Source: DATHVR01 sp035461175
GTDB taxonomy: Bacteria; Actinomycetota; Acidimicrobiia; Spongiisociales; ZC4RG35
Direction of reading: 5' to 3'
DNA: 33,695 nucleotides
Assembly (NCBI GenBank): GCA_035461175.1
Contig: DATHVR010000076.1
Location: forward strand, 1 to 33,695
Position numbers and translations under genes: made by a program. A model generated the notes under the pieces. That model worked only from the letters and a program-made list of their open reading frames with translations, had not been told where the DNA came from and searched no databases. Positions 7,510-16,009 of this stretch are shown here, one piece after another (position 1 is the first letter of the stretch; each line of letters opens with the position of its first letter).

Positions 7510-8805
7510 GTGTCTTCTCCCATCGATCGCTTCACCCACGAGCGCTGGACGGCCGGCGTCATCGGTCTCGGCTACGTCGGGCTCCCGCTGGCCGTCACCG
7601 CTTCCGCCCGAGGGCTGGGAGCCATCGGCTTCGACGTGTCCACCGCACGCACCGAGGCGCTGATGGGGGGCCATTCCCACGTCGGCGACGTCTCGGATGA
7701 GGAACTGAAAGAGGCCCTCGCCGCCGGGGCCACCTTCACCGACGACGCTGCCGCCCTGTCCCAGGCCGATGCCATCTTCATCTGTGTGCCCTCCCCGCTC
7801 GGTCGCAACCGCCAGCCCGATCTCTCGTTCATCGAGTCGGCCGCCGACACCATCGCCCAGGTCGTCCGCCCCGGACAGCTGGTATCCCTCGAGAGCACCA
7901 CCTATCCCGGGACGACCGAGGACATCATCGTTCCCGCAGTCGAAAGGGCCGGCCTCGTGGTCGACGAGGACGTCTTCGTGGCTTTCTCTCCCGAGCGGGT
8001 CTCACCCGGCGACGACATGAAGACCGCCGACATCCCCAAGGTGGTGGGAGGTGTCAGCGAACTGTCGGGTCGGGTGGCCGAAGCCGCCTACAAGCGGATC
8101 GTGCCCTCGGTCTACTACGTCTCGTCGGCGCGGGCGGCCGAGATGGCCAAGTTGCTGGAGAACACCTACCGGGCGGTCAACATCGGCCTGATCAACGAGA
8201 TGGCCCAACTCGCCCACGAGCTCGACATCGACATCTGGGAGGTGGTGGACGCCGCCGCCACCAAGCCGTTCGGTTTCCAGGCCTTCTACCCCGGTCCCGG
8301 AGTCGGGGGTCACTGCATCCCCCTCGACCCCCAGTACCTGGCGTGGCGGGCCCGGGAGGCCAACTTCGCCACCCGCTTCATCGACACCGCCGAGCAGGTC
8401 AACACCCGCATGCCCGCTTACACCGCCGGCCGGGTGGGCGATATCCTCAACCGCCAGGGCCTCCCCGTCTACGGGACCCGGATCCTGGCCCTCGGAATCG
8501 CCTACAAGCCCGACGTGGCCGACGACCGCGAGTCGGCTTCGGTCGAGGTGATCAAGCACCTGACGGAGCGAGGCGCCCAGGTGTCGGTGCTGGACACGGT
8601 GGTGGGAGAGGATCGGATCCGCCATCACGGATTCGAGCCGGTTTCGCCGGATGCCGACCTGAGCGGTTTTCCGCTGGCGGTTGTCCTCACCGACCACCAC
8701 TCACTCGACTACGTCAAGGTGGCCGAGCAGGTGGGTGAGGTGTTCGACACGCGGGGCATCTACCGACGGCTGGGGATCGAGGCCGCCAACGTCACTGCCC
8801 TGTGA
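7510..8805 (+). CDS. Nucleotide-sugar dehydrogenase, UDP-HexNAc 6-dehydrogenase type (WecC/WbpA/TviB-like)
   Basis: The protein has 431 residues. GTG 7510 is preceded by AGAGG and places the Rossmann motif VIGLGYVGLPLA at residues 17-28. Conserved features are VPSPLG, ESTTYPGTT, FSPERVSPGD, Lys214 in EMAKLLENTYRAVNI, the nucleophile Cys269 in GPGVGGHCIPLDP, and the C-terminal AYKPDVADDRESAS. These enzymes use NAD+ for a two-step oxidation of a UDP-sugar C6 alcohol to the uronic acid. The GGHCIPLDP and FSPER variants fit the UDP-GlcNAc/ManNAc group better than UDP-glucose dehydrogenase. A separate Ugd lies at 28915, so two different uronic acids are probably made. The stop overlaps the next start (GTGA), placing it in an operon with a GT4 enzyme. 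The exact sugar is not determinable here. Confidence 0.88.
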   Translation: MSSPIDRFTHERWTAGVIGLGYVGLPLAVTASARGLGAIGFDVSTARTEALMGGHSHVGDVSDEELKEALAAGATFTDDAAALSQADAIFICVPSPLGRNRQPDLSFIESAADTIAQVVRPGQLVSLESTTYPGTTEDIIVPAVERAGLVVDEDVFVAFSPERVSPGDDMKTADIPKVVGGVSELSGRVAEAAYKRIVPSVYYVSSARAAEMAKLLENTYRAVNIGLINEMAQLAHELDIDIWEVVDAAATKPFGFQAFYPGPGVGGHCIPLDPQYLAWRAREANFATRFIDTAEQVNTRMPAYTAGRVGDILNRQGLPVYGTRILALGIAYKPDVADDRESASVEVIKHLTERGAQVSVLDTVVGEDRIRHHGFEPVSPDADLSGFPLAVVLTDHHSLDYVKVAEQVGEVFDTRGIYRRLGIEAANVTAL

Positions 8806-9866
8806 CACTTCCCCGGCTCCTGGTGGTGACCACGGTCCACCACCCGGACGACCCGCGGATCCGCTCGAAGCTGATTCCCACCCTGGCCGCCGAGTGGGAC
8901 GTCACCTACGCGGCTCCATCGCCGGGACCCAGCGAGGCTGAGGGACTGAGCGTCATCGACCTGACCGGGAGCAGGGCACGCCGCTGGGTCCGAGCCGCCC
9001 GGGTCCTGGTCGGGAAGCGTTGGGACCTGGTGGCGCTGCACGATCCCGAGTTGTTGCCACCGGGGATGCTGCGGGCGGTGCTGGGGCGTGCGACGCTGTT
9101 CGACCTGCACGAGAACCTGGTCCAACTGCCCATGAGCCGGGAATGGATCCCCTCCGGGCTGCGGCGGCCGATGGCGTGGGCGGGAGCGGCGGTGCTCCGC
9201 CTGGCGGAACGCCTGCTGACGGTGACTCTGGCCGAAGCCGGGTACGCCGGACTGTTCCGGCGCACGCATCCCGTCATCGCCAACCACTTGCCTGCCGACC
9301 TTCCGGCGCCGGTTCCCGAGACCCGACCCGAATTCCTGGCATACGTCGGTAACATCACCGCCGCCCGCGGCGCACATCTGGCGGTGGAGGCTGCCGCCGG
9401 GGCGGGGACCCGCCTGGTCATGGTGGGCCGGGTGGCGCCTCCCGCCCTCGAAGACGAGCTCCGCGAGCATGCCCGCCGGGCCGGAGTCGACCTGGAACTG
9501 ACCGGGCCGCTGCCGCATCGGGCCGCCCTGGAGCGGGTCGCCGGTGCCCTGGCCGGGCTGTCCCCGCTCCTCGACGTGGGGAACTATCGCCACTCCCTCC
9601 CCACCAAGGTCCCCGAGTACCTCGCCCTCGGCATCCCGGCGGTGGTGGCCGACCTCCCCGGGACCCGGACGCCGGTGGAGGACCTGGAGGCGGTCGTATA
9701 CGTCATCCCGGGTGATCCGGAGGAGTGGCGGAAGGCGGGCCGTGGTCTGGGTGAGAAGCCTGGGTTGCGGGCCGAGGCCCTGGGTCAGGTCGATGAGGTC
9801 CGGCGGCGCTTCAGTTGGGATCCAGAGGCGGTGCTCAGCGCCTACCGGACAGCTGGCCGGCGATGA
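8802..9866 (+). CDS. GT4-type glycosyltransferase (GT-B fold)
   Basis: The protein has 354 residues and starts at GTG 8802 inside the stop of the nucleotide-sugar dehydrogenase (GTGA), so translational coupling is likely. The N-terminal half has the VVTTVHHPDDPRIRSK start and ALHDPELLPPGML, typical of GT4 enzymes. The C-terminal half has LAYVGNITAARG, LVMVGR, a GPLPH segment and KVPEYLALGIPAVVADLPG, the donor-binding region. These transferases move a sugar from an NDP-sugar to a lipid-linked or polysaccharide acceptor at the cytoplasmic face of the membrane. The donor and acceptor cannot be read from sequence, but the neighbour makes UDP-uronic acid. Its 3' end overlaps the convergent GT2 gene by 32 nt. 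Confidence 0.85.
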   Translation: MTLPRLLVVTTVHHPDDPRIRSKLIPTLAAEWDVTYAAPSPGPSEAEGLSVIDLTGSRARRWVRAARVLVGKRWDLVALHDPELLPPGMLRAVLGRATLFDLHENLVQLPMSREWIPSGLRRPMAWAGAAVLRLAERLLTVTLAEAGYAGLFRRTHPVIANHLPADLPAPVPETRPEFLAYVGNITAARGAHLAVEAAAGAGTRLVMVGRVAPPALEDELREHARRAGVDLELTGPLPHRAALERVAGALAGLSPLLDVGNYRHSLPTKVPEYLALGIPAVVADLPGTRTPVEDLEAVVYVIPGDPEEWRKAGRGLGEKPGLRAEALGQVDEVRRRFSWDPEAVLSAYRTAGRR

Positions 9867-10791
9867 ATCCCGACCCCCACGCCAGGTGCATGGTCCACAG
9901 GGCGATCGGTTCGAGAAGCGCCGCCGCCCGGCGGGTGCGGACCGCATCGAGCACCCCGGCCCCGGTGGTCAGTGCCAGATAAGCCGCCGGGGTGGCCGCC
10001 GCCAGCCGGCGGTCGACCGGCACCAGGATCACCGAGGCGGCGAGGGCGGTCACCAGCGCCGGAGGCATGAGCTGTCGCCAGCGCAGCGAACCGGGATGGC
10101 GGCGCAGCACGATCCGCTTCCAGAACCCGTACTCAAAGTACTGACGCCACAGGGCGGTAACCGTCCCTCGCGGCCGGTAGGTGACGGCCAGGTCGGGATC
10201 GAACCAGACCGTTCCGCCCGCCGCACGTAACCGCCAGTTCAGTTCGTAGTCCTGGTTGCGCACCAGTGTCTCGTCGAATCCGCCCACCCCTTCGATCGCC
10301 GTCCGGGAGAAGGCGCCCAGGTAGACGGTGTCGACCGGTCCTGCCGCCCCTCCGATCCGGTAGCGGGCGTCACCGGCTCCGATCGGCGACACCATGGCCA
10401 GTGCAACCGCCTCTTCGAAGACGGTCTCACCCTTCGGTACCTGGCGCCCCCCGACATTGGCCGCCCCGGTCGAGGCCATGGTCTCGAGTATCCGTTTCAC
10501 GTAGCCGGGAGGAAGGACGGCGTGGGCGTCACAGCGGACGATCAGGGCTCCGGAGCTGACGGCGAGGGCACGGTTGAGCGCTGCCGGGGTGGTGCCGGTC
10601 GGATTTTCGACGGTCCTGACCCTGGGGTCCACCACCGCTTCCGCCGCCCGTCGGGTGGCGAGGTCGGCGGCGGCCACCACCACCTCGCCCACCTCGGGTT
10701 GGGCGAGGGCGGAACGAACCGCATCGCCGATGTGACCGGCGGCGTCCCGGGCCGGGATGATGACTGAGACGTTCGGGGAGGCGGGGGCCAT
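9835..10791 (-). CDS. GT2 glycosyltransferase, ExoA-like, membrane-associated
   Basis: The protein has 318 residues from ATG 10791, chosen because it directly precedes the GT-A start PNVSVIIPARDAAGHI; an upstream in-frame start at 10848 would add 19 unlikely residues. Features are VRCDAHAVLPPGYV (the metal-binding DxD-like segment), the NVGGRQVP loop, GGFDETLVRNQDYELNWRLRAAGG, and C-terminal hydrophobic segments (PPALVTALAASVILV; YLALTTGAGVLDAV). This layout matches succinoglycan ExoA-type transferases, which extend lipid-linked repeat units at the membrane. It runs convergent to the GT4 gene with a 32-nt tail overlap, so the two are transcribed separately. Confidence 0.85.
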   Translation of the reverse strand: MAPASPNVSVIIPARDAAGHIGDAVRSALAQPEVGEVVVAAADLATRRAAEAVVDPRVRTVENPTGTTPAALNRALAVSSGALIVRCDAHAVLPPGYVKRILETMASTGAANVGGRQVPKGETVFEEAVALAMVSPIGAGDARYRIGGAAGPVDTVYLGAFSRTAIEGVGGFDETLVRNQDYELNWRLRAAGGTVWFDPDLAVTYRPRGTVTALWRQYFEYGFWKRIVLRRHPGSLRWRQLMPPALVTALAASVILVPVDRRLAAATPAAYLALTTGAGVLDAVRTRRAAALLEPIALWTMHLAWGSGFIAGQLSGRR

Positions 10792-10847
10792 AGCCCCAGT
10801 ATCATGGCCGCCGTCCACCCGACCGTCTATCCGGGCCCGAGCGCGCA

Positions 10848-11537
10848 ATGAATCCCGATCCAGTCCTGGCTTCCAATCCGATGTTCGTGCTGGCGGCGTG
10901 GGCGGCCGGCATCGGCTTGGCGGGAGCCGGGGTGACCGTGCGGGCAGTGGTAGGGCCTGGGTTCACCTGGCTGGCCTCGGCCACCGCGGTCCTGATCGGA
11001 GTGTGGGGCGCCCTGGGCGGAGAGCCGTTGGCGGTGGCGGCGGTGGCGGCGACGGCGGTGGGGGGAGGGCTGGTGTCGTGGAACCGCACCGTGTCCGGTC
11101 TGGCTCTGGCGGCCGGCGCCGCCCTGTTTGCGCTCCAGGCCATGAGTTTCGGGGGTCCGATTCTGGCCGTGACCGCCGTCCTCGCTCTGGGCGGGATCAC
11201 CTCCGAGATGTTGCTGGGGCACTGGTATCTGGTGGATCCCACCCTGTCGCGACTGGTCCTGCGCTTGCTGGCGCTGGCCGGGGCGATCGGGGTGGTGGTC
11301 GACTCGGTGATGGTCTCCGTCATCCTCGACGGCCCCTCCACCGGGATGGGGCAGGCGATTTTCTGGGTGCTGGCCGCCACCACGGTCGGCCTGATGCTGG
11401 CGGTGCTCGGCGCCCTTCGCTATCCGGCCTATTCGGGGGTGATGGCCGCCACCGGTCTTTCGTACCTGGCGGTCCTCACGGGGCTCGCCGTCGTGTTCAT
11501 GGGACGGGTGATGGCCGCCGGCGGCGGGCCGTACTGA
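10848..11537 (+). CDS. Hypothetical polytopic membrane protein
   Basis: The protein has 229 residues and about 7-8 predicted membrane segments, from FVLAAWAAGIGLAGAG to GLSYLAVLTGLAVVFMG. It has almost no charged residues outside the loops and no signal peptide. The only distinctive soluble-loop motif is GGITSEMLLGHWYLVDPTLSR, near the middle of the protein. I do not recognise the family. It lies 56 nt from the divergent GT2 start and 19 nt before pepA. A TATCAT hexamer at 10800-10805 could be its -10. Given the neighbours, a role in the envelope is possible but unsupported. Confidence 0.7.
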   Translation: MNPDPVLASNPMFVLAAWAAGIGLAGAGVTVRAVVGPGFTWLASATAVLIGVWGALGGEPLAVAAVAATAVGGGLVSWNRTVSGLALAAGAALFALQAMSFGGPILAVTAVLALGGITSEMLLGHWYLVDPTLSRLVLRLLALAGAIGVVVDSVMVSVILDGPSTGMGQAIFWVLAATTVGLMLAVLGALRYPAYSGVMAATGLSYLAVLTGLAVVFMGRVMAAGGGPY

Positions 11538-11556
11538 CCACAGTGAGGAGACAACC

Positions 11557-12957
11557 ATGCGAGAAGTAGTCCATGCCACCGAGACACCCGCCGGCGCCAT
11601 TCGCCTGGTCGGCCTCGTGGCCGGCGAGCCGACCGATTCTCTTCCGATCGCGCCGGCCACCCTGGAGCGGCTGGGGTTCACCGGTGACGTGGGCAGCGTG
11701 GTCCTGGTAGGCGGGGACGAAGACTCCGTCGCCGTGCTGGGACTCGGCGATGTGGCCGGGGCCGACGAGCTGCGCCAGGCCTGCGGCGCCGCCGCCCGGG
11801 TGGTGCCCGCCGGCTCGGAGGTGGCCACTTCGCTGCATACCCTCGACTTCGAAGGCGCCTTGGCCGCCGTGGTCGATGGCTTCCTGGCCGGGTCCTACCG
11901 TTACGAGGACTACCGCTCGGGTGACTCGGATACGCCGGGCCGCCTCGTGCTGGTCGGGGACGAGCCCTCCGGGTTGGACGACCTGCGCGTGGTCATGCAG
12001 GCGGTGGAAGTGGCCCGGGACTGGGTGAACCGTCCGCCCCGGGACAAGGCTCCGGCCGCTCTCGCCGCCGAGATGTCTGACGAGCTCCAGGCAGCCGGAT
12101 ACGAGACCGAGGTTTGGGAGGAAGGGCGGATCGAGGACGAGGGTCTGGGCGGTCTTCTCGGTGTCGCCGCCGGTTCCGATCGTCCCCCTCGCCTACTGGT
12201 CGCCCGCCAGCCGGCACCGGGCCGTCCCCATCTCGCCCTGGTCGGCAAGGGGATCGTGTTCGACTCGGGGGGCTTGTCGATCAAGACCTCGGAAGGCATG
12301 GAGACGATGAAGGTAGACATGGCCGGGGGTGCGGCGGTGGCGGCGGCCGCCTCCGCCATCGGACGGCTCGATATCGACCTGGCCGTGAGCGTGTTCGTCC
12401 CGCTGACCGACAACATGCCCGGGGGATCGGCGCAGAAGCCGGGGGACGTGGTCCGTATCCGCAATGGCAAGACCGTCGAGGTCCTCAACACCGACGCCGA
12501 GGGACGGCTGGTGCTGGCCGACGCGCTGGCGCTGGCCGCCGAGGCCGGTCCCGACCTGATCGTCGACGCCGCCACCCTCACCGGGGCGGCCCGGGTGGCG
12601 CTCGGTCCCCACATCGCCGCCGTGTTCGCCGTCGCCGACGCCGCCCGCGAGCGGTGTCTGGCCGCGGCCGAGCGGGCCGGGGAGCGGGTGTGGCCCTTCC
12701 CGCTCCCCTCGGATCACCGCAAGCTGATCGATTCGGGCGTGGCCGACATGAAGAACACCGGCGGCAAGTTCGGCGGGGCCATCGCCGCCGCCCTGCTGCT
12801 GGCCGAGTTCGTCGACGACGTTCCCTGGGTCCATCTCGACATCGCCGGGCCGGCGTGGCTGCTGGAGAACGGCCCGCTGGGGCCCAAGGGCGGCAGCGGC
12901 TTCGGTGTGCGCACCATGGTCGAGATCGCTGCCGACCTGGCCGGCGACCGGGTTTGA
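11557..12957 (+). CDS. pepA: Leucyl aminopeptidase, M17 family (cytosol aminopeptidase)
   Basis: The protein has 466 residues. ATG 11557 is preceded by a GAGGAG Shine-Dalgarno. The N-terminal M17 domain (about 1-150) is divergent, as usual. The catalytic domain carries all expected residues: VGKGIVFDSGGLSIK (Lys231 and Asp236 metal ligands, Lys243 catalytic), Asp254 in MKVDMAGG, and the family signature NTDAEGRLVLADAL (Asp313 and Glu315 ligands, Arg317 catalytic). The enzyme is a cytoplasmic two-metal hexamer that removes N-terminal residues from peptides. The C-terminal KFGGAIAAALLLAEFV and PWVHLDIAGPAW segments are also typical. It has no clear functional link to the polysaccharide genes on both sides. 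Confidence 0.95.
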   Translation: MREVVHATETPAGAIRLVGLVAGEPTDSLPIAPATLERLGFTGDVGSVVLVGGDEDSVAVLGLGDVAGADELRQACGAAARVVPAGSEVATSLHTLDFEGALAAVVDGFLAGSYRYEDYRSGDSDTPGRLVLVGDEPSGLDDLRVVMQAVEVARDWVNRPPRDKAPAALAAEMSDELQAAGYETEVWEEGRIEDEGLGGLLGVAAGSDRPPRLLVARQPAPGRPHLALVGKGIVFDSGGLSIKTSEGMETMKVDMAGGAAVAAAASAIGRLDIDLAVSVFVPLTDNMPGGSAQKPGDVVRIRNGKTVEVLNTDAEGRLVLADALALAAEAGPDLIVDAATLTGAARVALGPHIAAVFAVADAARERCLAAAERAGERVWPFPLPSDHRKLIDSGVADMKNTGGKFGGAIAAALLLAEFVDDVPWVHLDIAGPAWLLENGPLGPKGGSGFGVRTMVEIAADLAGDRV

Positions 12958-12972
12958 CACCGGTCGCGGGGC

Positions 12973-12978
12973 TAGCCT
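12973..12978 (+). promoter_or_regulatory. Putative -10 element (TAGCCT), leaderless-type
   Basis: TAGCCT ends 7 nt before ATG 12986, the same arrangement as at 1739. TTGACA at 12954-12959 overlaps the pepA stop but is only 13 nt upstream, too close for a standard -35, so I do not count it. Confidence 0.4.
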
Positions 12979-12985
12979 CCCCCTG

Positions 12986-14275
12986 ATGCGGACTCGATTC
13001 CTCGTCGGTATGACGACTACCGACCTGGTTGCCCTCGGCCTGGCCATGGTGGTGGGCTCGGCGGTCGTCTTCGGCACCCCGGTCCTGTGGGACGCCCGCA
13101 TCGACCGGACCCTGTCACTGCTCCCGTTGCTGGCGGTGATGGCGGGCGGCGCTCTGTTCATGTCGCTCGCCACCGCCTCGATGTCGGGCCACGGTGTTCC
13201 CCGCCCCACCTACGGCCGCCTGCTGATGATCGTGGCGGGCACGTTCCTCCTCACCACCACCGCCTCGTTCATGGTCCGCGACCTCCCCTACTCGCGTAGC
13301 TACGTTCCCATCACCCTGGCGGGGTGGACGGTTTTCGCCTCGATCCATCGCTACCTGCGGCGCCGGCGCCCCTGGACCGAGCGGTTCGTGGTCGTGAGCT
13401 CGGAAAAGAGCCTGATCGACGAACTGGCCGATAGCCCCCACGTCGAGATCGCGGGGGTGATCGACCCCCAGACCGAGGCCGATCTGGAGCCGCTCCCGCC
13501 CGGCTGCGGGTTGGCCGTCGATCTCCGCTCGGTTCTCAGCGAGCGGGTGGCCCAGTTCGTGTCCTCCTGTGACCTGGCCGGCCTCAACGTGCGGGCGCTG
13601 GCGTCGGTGTATCAGGAGCATCTCCAGCGGGTGCCACTGGTGCATCTGGCCGAGGGATGGGAGATCTCCACCCCCCTCTCGGCCACCATCCCGTGGCTGC
13701 CGGGGAAGCGCATCGTCGACACCTTGCTGGTCGTGGTGACGGCTCCGGCCTGGCTGCTGCTCGGGCTGTTCGTGGGCCTGTTCGTGAGGCTGTCGTCGCC
13801 GGGGCCGGTGATCTTCAAGCAACGCCGGATCGGCCTGGGTGGGGAGCCCTTCGTCATGTACAAGTTTCGCACCATGAGCGTGGATGCCGAGGACCTCGGC
13901 CCCCGTTTCGCCGCCGAGGGCGATCTCCGGCTCATACGCGGAGGGGCCGTCCTGCGCCGCTCCCGCCTCGACGAGATCCCCCAGCTCTATAACGTTCTCC
14001 TCGGCAACATGAGCCTGGTGGGCCCGCGTGCCGAGCAGGTGCCGTTCGTGCGTCAGTTCCGCAAGCGAATCCCCTTCTACGACCTGCGCCACCTGGTGCG
14101 TCCGGGCATCACAGGCTGGGCTCAAGTCAACTACGGCTATGCCGATGATGCTGCGGACACGATCGAGAAGCTCTCATACGACCTGTACTACATCCAGCAC
14201 ATGTCACCCGTCCTCGACCTCCAGATTCTCTGGAAGAGCGTCTGGACTGTGATCACGCGCTCCGGGGCGAGATGA
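12986..14275 (+). CDS. Polyprenyl-phosphate glycosylphosphotransferase (WbaP/CpsE-type)
   Basis: The protein has 429 residues from ATG 12986. The N-terminal third has about four membrane helices (for example DLVALGLAMVVGSAVVFG and LLMIVAGTFLLTTTASF), then a Rossmann-like cytoplasmic domain. The C-terminal bacterial-sugar-transferase domain (about residues 230-429) has KRIVDTLLVVVTAP, SPGPVIFKQRRIGLGGEPF, MYKFRTM, the catalytic Asp-Glu pair in RSRLDEIPQLYNVL, SLVGPRAEQVPFV and RPGITGWAQVNYGY. Such enzymes move a sugar-1-phosphate from a UDP-sugar to undecaprenyl phosphate, the first step of a Wzx/Wzy-type polysaccharide. The stop overlaps the flippase start (ATGA), so the first and the membrane-crossing steps are probably one operon. 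Confidence 0.92.
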   Translation: MRTRFLVGMTTTDLVALGLAMVVGSAVVFGTPVLWDARIDRTLSLLPLLAVMAGGALFMSLATASMSGHGVPRPTYGRLLMIVAGTFLLTTTASFMVRDLPYSRSYVPITLAGWTVFASIHRYLRRRRPWTERFVVVSSEKSLIDELADSPHVEIAGVIDPQTEADLEPLPPGCGLAVDLRSVLSERVAQFVSSCDLAGLNVRALASVYQEHLQRVPLVHLAEGWEISTPLSATIPWLPGKRIVDTLLVVVTAPAWLLLGLFVGLFVRLSSPGPVIFKQRRIGLGGEPFVMYKFRTMSVDAEDLGPRFAAEGDLRLIRGGAVLRRSRLDEIPQLYNVLLGNMSLVGPRAEQVPFVRQFRKRIPFYDLRHLVRPGITGWAQVNYGYADDAADTIEKLSYDLYYIQHMSPVLDLQILWKSVWTVITRSGAR

Positions 14276-15492
14276 CCGAGCCACTGACGGTGGATGCCCC
14301 CCGGGGACTGCGCGCTCCCGGCACGACCACGATGGTGCTGGGCAGCCTGACGGGGGCGATCCTTGCCTACGCCTTCCAGGCGGTGGGCACCCGTGCGTTG
14401 GGCGATGTCGCCTTCGCTCCCATCGCCGCCATCTGGACCGCCTTCTTCATCGTCGCCTCGATCCTCCTCGTGCCCCTCGAGCAATACGTCACTCGGGAGA
14501 CGAGCCGGGGACGGGCGATATCCGAGGATCGCCGGGTCATCGTATGGGTGGCGGTGCTGGGTGTCGTGGCCGGGGCCGGGTATGTGGCGCTGACCCTCGA
14601 CTCCGACATCTTCGACGGCAATCCGGTCTACATCGCCGTCATGGCCCTCCTGGTGATCGGTTACACCGTCCTCTTCACCGCCAAGGGCGTGTTGGCCGGC
14701 AACCGCCGGTTCGCCGACGTGGGCTGGGTGCTCGCGCTGGAGGGAGCCTTCCGGCTGGTGGCCGGGCTCGCCATCCTGGCGGTGGCGGTGAACCCCTCGG
14801 CTTTTGCCTGGGCGATGGTGGTGGCCCCTGCGGCCGCATTGGTCCTGCGGTTCTGGCGTCACGACCGCGCCGCCGGCGACGCGGCCCCGGTGGGGGCGCG
14901 TCGGTTCCTGGGGGCCTACATCGGGGGAAGCTCGGCCTCTCAGTTGATGCTGGCCGGGGCGCCTTTGGGAGTGGCAGCGCTCGGGGGCAGCGCGGCCCTG
15001 TTCTCGGTGATTTTTGTCACCTTCACCCTCTACCGGGCTCCTCTGACCTTGATCTACTCCCTTCAGTCCCGGATCCTCCCCTACCTGGTGGCGCTGGGTG
15101 AGACCGGCGACGATCACGGCCTGCGCCGGATCGCGGTTCGGGTGCTCGCCGCCGGCGGGGTCCTCACACTCCTCGGGGCGGTGGTGGGATGGCTGGTCGG
15201 ACCCGAGGTGGTCGGCCTGTTGTTCGGGGATGAGTTCCAGCCCGCCACCCGGGTGGCGATGCTGACCGCAGGCGGGGTGATGGCGGCCTCCACCGCCCAG
15301 ATCGGCGGACAGGTGCTGGTGGCTCGAGCCCGTACGGCCGCCCTGGCCAGTGCCTGGGCGATCGGGCTGCTGGTGGCGGTGGTGACGATGATCCTGGCGA
15401 GCGGAACGCCCGACATTCGGGTCGCTACCGGGTTCGCCGCCGGAGAACTGGTGGCCCTGATCTCGGTCGGCTTCCTGATCACCCGGGCCTGA
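14272..15492 (+). CDS. Wzx-like polysaccharide flippase (MOP/MATE superfamily)
   Basis: The protein has 406 residues; its ATG overlaps the previous stop (ATGA). About 11-12 membrane segments are visible. The N-terminal part (GSLTGAILAYAFQAVGTRALGD, then IWTAFFIVASILLVPLEQYVTRE) matches the opening helices of polysaccharide exporters. The segment GEFQPATRV-like (FGDEFQPATRVAML) late in the protein is also common in the family. The role would be to flip the undecaprenyl-linked repeat unit to the outer face. Sequence conservation in this family is weak, so the assignment rests on topology, the few motifs and the coupling to the glycosylphosphotransferase. A convergent gene ends 6 nt away. Confidence 0.8.
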   Translation: MTEPLTVDAPRGLRAPGTTTMVLGSLTGAILAYAFQAVGTRALGDVAFAPIAAIWTAFFIVASILLVPLEQYVTRETSRGRAISEDRRVIVWVAVLGVVAGAGYVALTLDSDIFDGNPVYIAVMALLVIGYTVLFTAKGVLAGNRRFADVGWVLALEGAFRLVAGLAILAVAVNPSAFAWAMVVAPAAALVLRFWRHDRAAGDAAPVGARRFLGAYIGGSSASQLMLAGAPLGVAALGGSAALFSVIFVTFTLYRAPLTLIYSLQSRILPYLVALGETGDDHGLRRIAVRVLAAGGVLTLLGAVVGWLVGPEVVGLLFGDEFQPATRVAMLTAGGVMAASTAQIGGQVLVARARTAALASAWAIGLLVAVVTMILASGTPDIRVATGFAAGELVALISVGFLITRA

Positions 15493-15498
15493 CCGGCC

Positions 15499-15921
15499 TC
15501 AGGGTCGGCGGGAGATCTCATACGCCCGTCGGTGCTCTTCCCTGAGTCCGGGAGAGAAGCGGCGTTGGAGGGGGGCAGGCACGGCGGGGATGCGATCGGA
15601 AACCACCAGGGCGCCGTCTTCCACCCGAACCAGGTCCGAGCGCAGCAATATCGGCAGCCAGCGCGGCAGCGGCAGCCACCGGCCGGAGCCACCCGCCTGG
15701 ATCAGGCGCAGCAGTTCGGTCACCGCCCCGGGTCCGATCGCCGCCACCCAGTAACGACGCACGTAGGGATCGTCGGGTGAGAATCCGGTCGGGATCGGTT
15801 CCACCCGTACCGGCAAGAGAGGACGGGTGCGGGCGGTGGGACGAACCGTCGCCTCCGGAGGGGATGCAGCCTGCTCAGAGGGAGGACGAGCATTGGTGTC
15901 TCCGGAGGCGGCGGTCGTCAC
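15499..15921 (-). CDS. Hypothetical protein, Pro/Ala-rich N-terminus
   Basis: The protein has 140 residues with GTG 15921 as start. Residues 1-40 are rich in Ala, Pro, Thr and Arg and look disordered. The rest looks like a compact alpha/beta domain (DDPYVRRYWVAAIGPGAVTELLRL, then a WLPILLRSDLVRVEDGALVV strand region, ending REEHRRAYEISRR). I see no signal peptide, membrane segment or catalytic motif and do not recognise the family. It lies downstream of the PBP on the same strand but is separated by an AT-rich 88-nt gap with a promoter-like sequence, so it probably has its own promoter. No Shine-Dalgarno is evident, in line with a leaderless start. Confidence 0.65.
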   Translation of the reverse strand: MTTAASGDTNARPPSEQAASPPEATVRPTARTRPLLPVRVEPIPTGFSPDDPYVRRYWVAAIGPGAVTELLRLIQAGGSGRWLPLPRWLPILLRSDLVRVEDGALVVSDRIPAVPAPLQRRFSPGLREEHRRAYEISRRP

Positions 15922-15960
15922 ATACCGATTTCTACTAGTGAACGTAGAACAACGTCAAGT
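15922..15960 (-). promoter_or_regulatory. Putative promoter of the hypothetical gene, with an inverted repeat
   Basis: On the minus strand TTGACG (15953-15958) and TAGAAA (15929-15934) are 18 nt apart, and the latter ends 7 nt before GTG 15921. TTCTAC (15930-15935) and GTAGAA (15944-15949) form an inverted repeat overlapping the -10, a possible operator. The stretch is clearly more AT-rich than its surroundings. No regulator gene is adjacent. Confidence 0.4.
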
Positions 15961-16009
15961 GGGTTATAAGACTACTTTTCGCGGTCAGACAGGCCGGTCA
16001 CAGACTCGC

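Noticed and set aside
12954..12978. TTGACA / TAGCCT as a standard sigma-70 promoter before the glycosylphosphotransferase
   Set aside because: The spacer is only 13 nt, too short. Only the TAGCCT part is kept as a candidate -10.
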